NCBI GenBank assembly: GCA_944739405.2
Contig: OX123196.2
Coordinates: 68,843,688 to 68,907,687 of the forward strand
Length of the DNA: 64,000 bases
Direction of reading: 5' to 3'
Source: Euclidia mi
Taxonomy: Eukaryota; Arthropoda; Insecta; Lepidoptera; Erebidae
This document shows, piece by piece, positions 63,887 through 64,000 of this stretch (its first letter is position 1; every line of letters starts with the position of its first letter). Below the pieces are notes generated by a model. The model was not told the origin of the DNA. It saw only the letters and a list, made by a program, of their open reading frames with translations, and made no database searches. The position numbers and the translations under genes are program-made.

Positions 63887-64000
63887 GGGCGGTTTCAGAT
63901 TAGCGTTTTATAAGCGCGTTTTGGAGGCGCATGTAGGCGCGTATAGGCGCGCTTTTTGGCACATGCGGAACTCGGACGCGCTCCTACGCTCGTATAGGCG
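63887..64000 (+). mobile_element. MITE left end, cut by window end
   Basis: TTAA is followed by GGGCGGTTTCAGATTAGCGT and GC-rich GGCGCGTATAGGCGCGC words. The GGTTTCAGA start resembles the ends at 60586-61105, but the interior differs. The right end is outside the window. Confidence 0.5.

Overview
The window looks like intergenic chromatin of a moth or butterfly (Lepidoptera). It is AT-rich and almost entirely made of transposable-element remains. The interspersed elements match families typical of lepidopteran genomes: short retroposons ending in TATG repeats, tRNA-headed SINEs, Helitron-like elements with TC...CTAG ends, repeats containing AGTGCGAGTC, and repeats with AACCGACTTCAAAA ends. 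The order is inferred from repeat content, and the species cannot be named. No complete host gene, true tRNA, rRNA or CRISPR array was found. Three short ORFs with plausible splice donors (27.3, 51.65 and 52.36 kb) are the only hints of host exons, and they are weak.

Layout. 0-9.6 kb: Helitron-like elements (an inverted pair at 30-439 and a head-to-tail pair at 2428-3361), a GC-rich retroposon with a 14-bp target duplication (3958-4552), a foldback element with arms built from 15-16-bp quasi-repeats (about 5036-5862), a perfect 54-bp inverted repeat (7304-7416) and a SINE. 9.8-12.6 kb: a minus-strand Penelope-like element with RT and GIY-YIG domains, direct and inverted terminal repeats and a 15-bp target duplication. 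12.6-29.5 kb: nested SINEs and LINE tails, including a 107-bp AT array inside a 46-bp-arm hairpin, a truncated RNase H LINE inserted in a SINE (20.1-20.9 kb), a SINE inserted in a SINE (25.0-25.3 kb), and a second GC-rich retroposon (28241-28884). 29703-34793: a Gypsy-type LTR element with paired LTRs and a CAGT duplication but almost no pol. 35-42 kb: the second quasi-periodic foldback element (about 37345-38372) and a TIR element with a long internal foldback (40313-41330). 42532-46216: a minus-strand non-LTR element (endonuclease, RT, RNase H) inserted into a Jockey-like RT relic. 46.5-53.1 kb: SINE and LINE tails. 53153-60441: a nearly full-length Gypsy element (LTRs, gag, pol, split integrase; AAGT duplication) with a 494-bp TIR element inside gag. 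60.5-64 kb: a duplicated GC-rich MITE, a 101-bp-period minisatellite and a MITE cut by the window end.

The parts do not form a pathway. They are layered insertions whose order can often be read from target duplications. The main unexplained structure is the foldback family: two copies share a GC-rich core but carry unrelated arm words, with the same period of about 15-16 bp and inverted orientation between the left and right arms.
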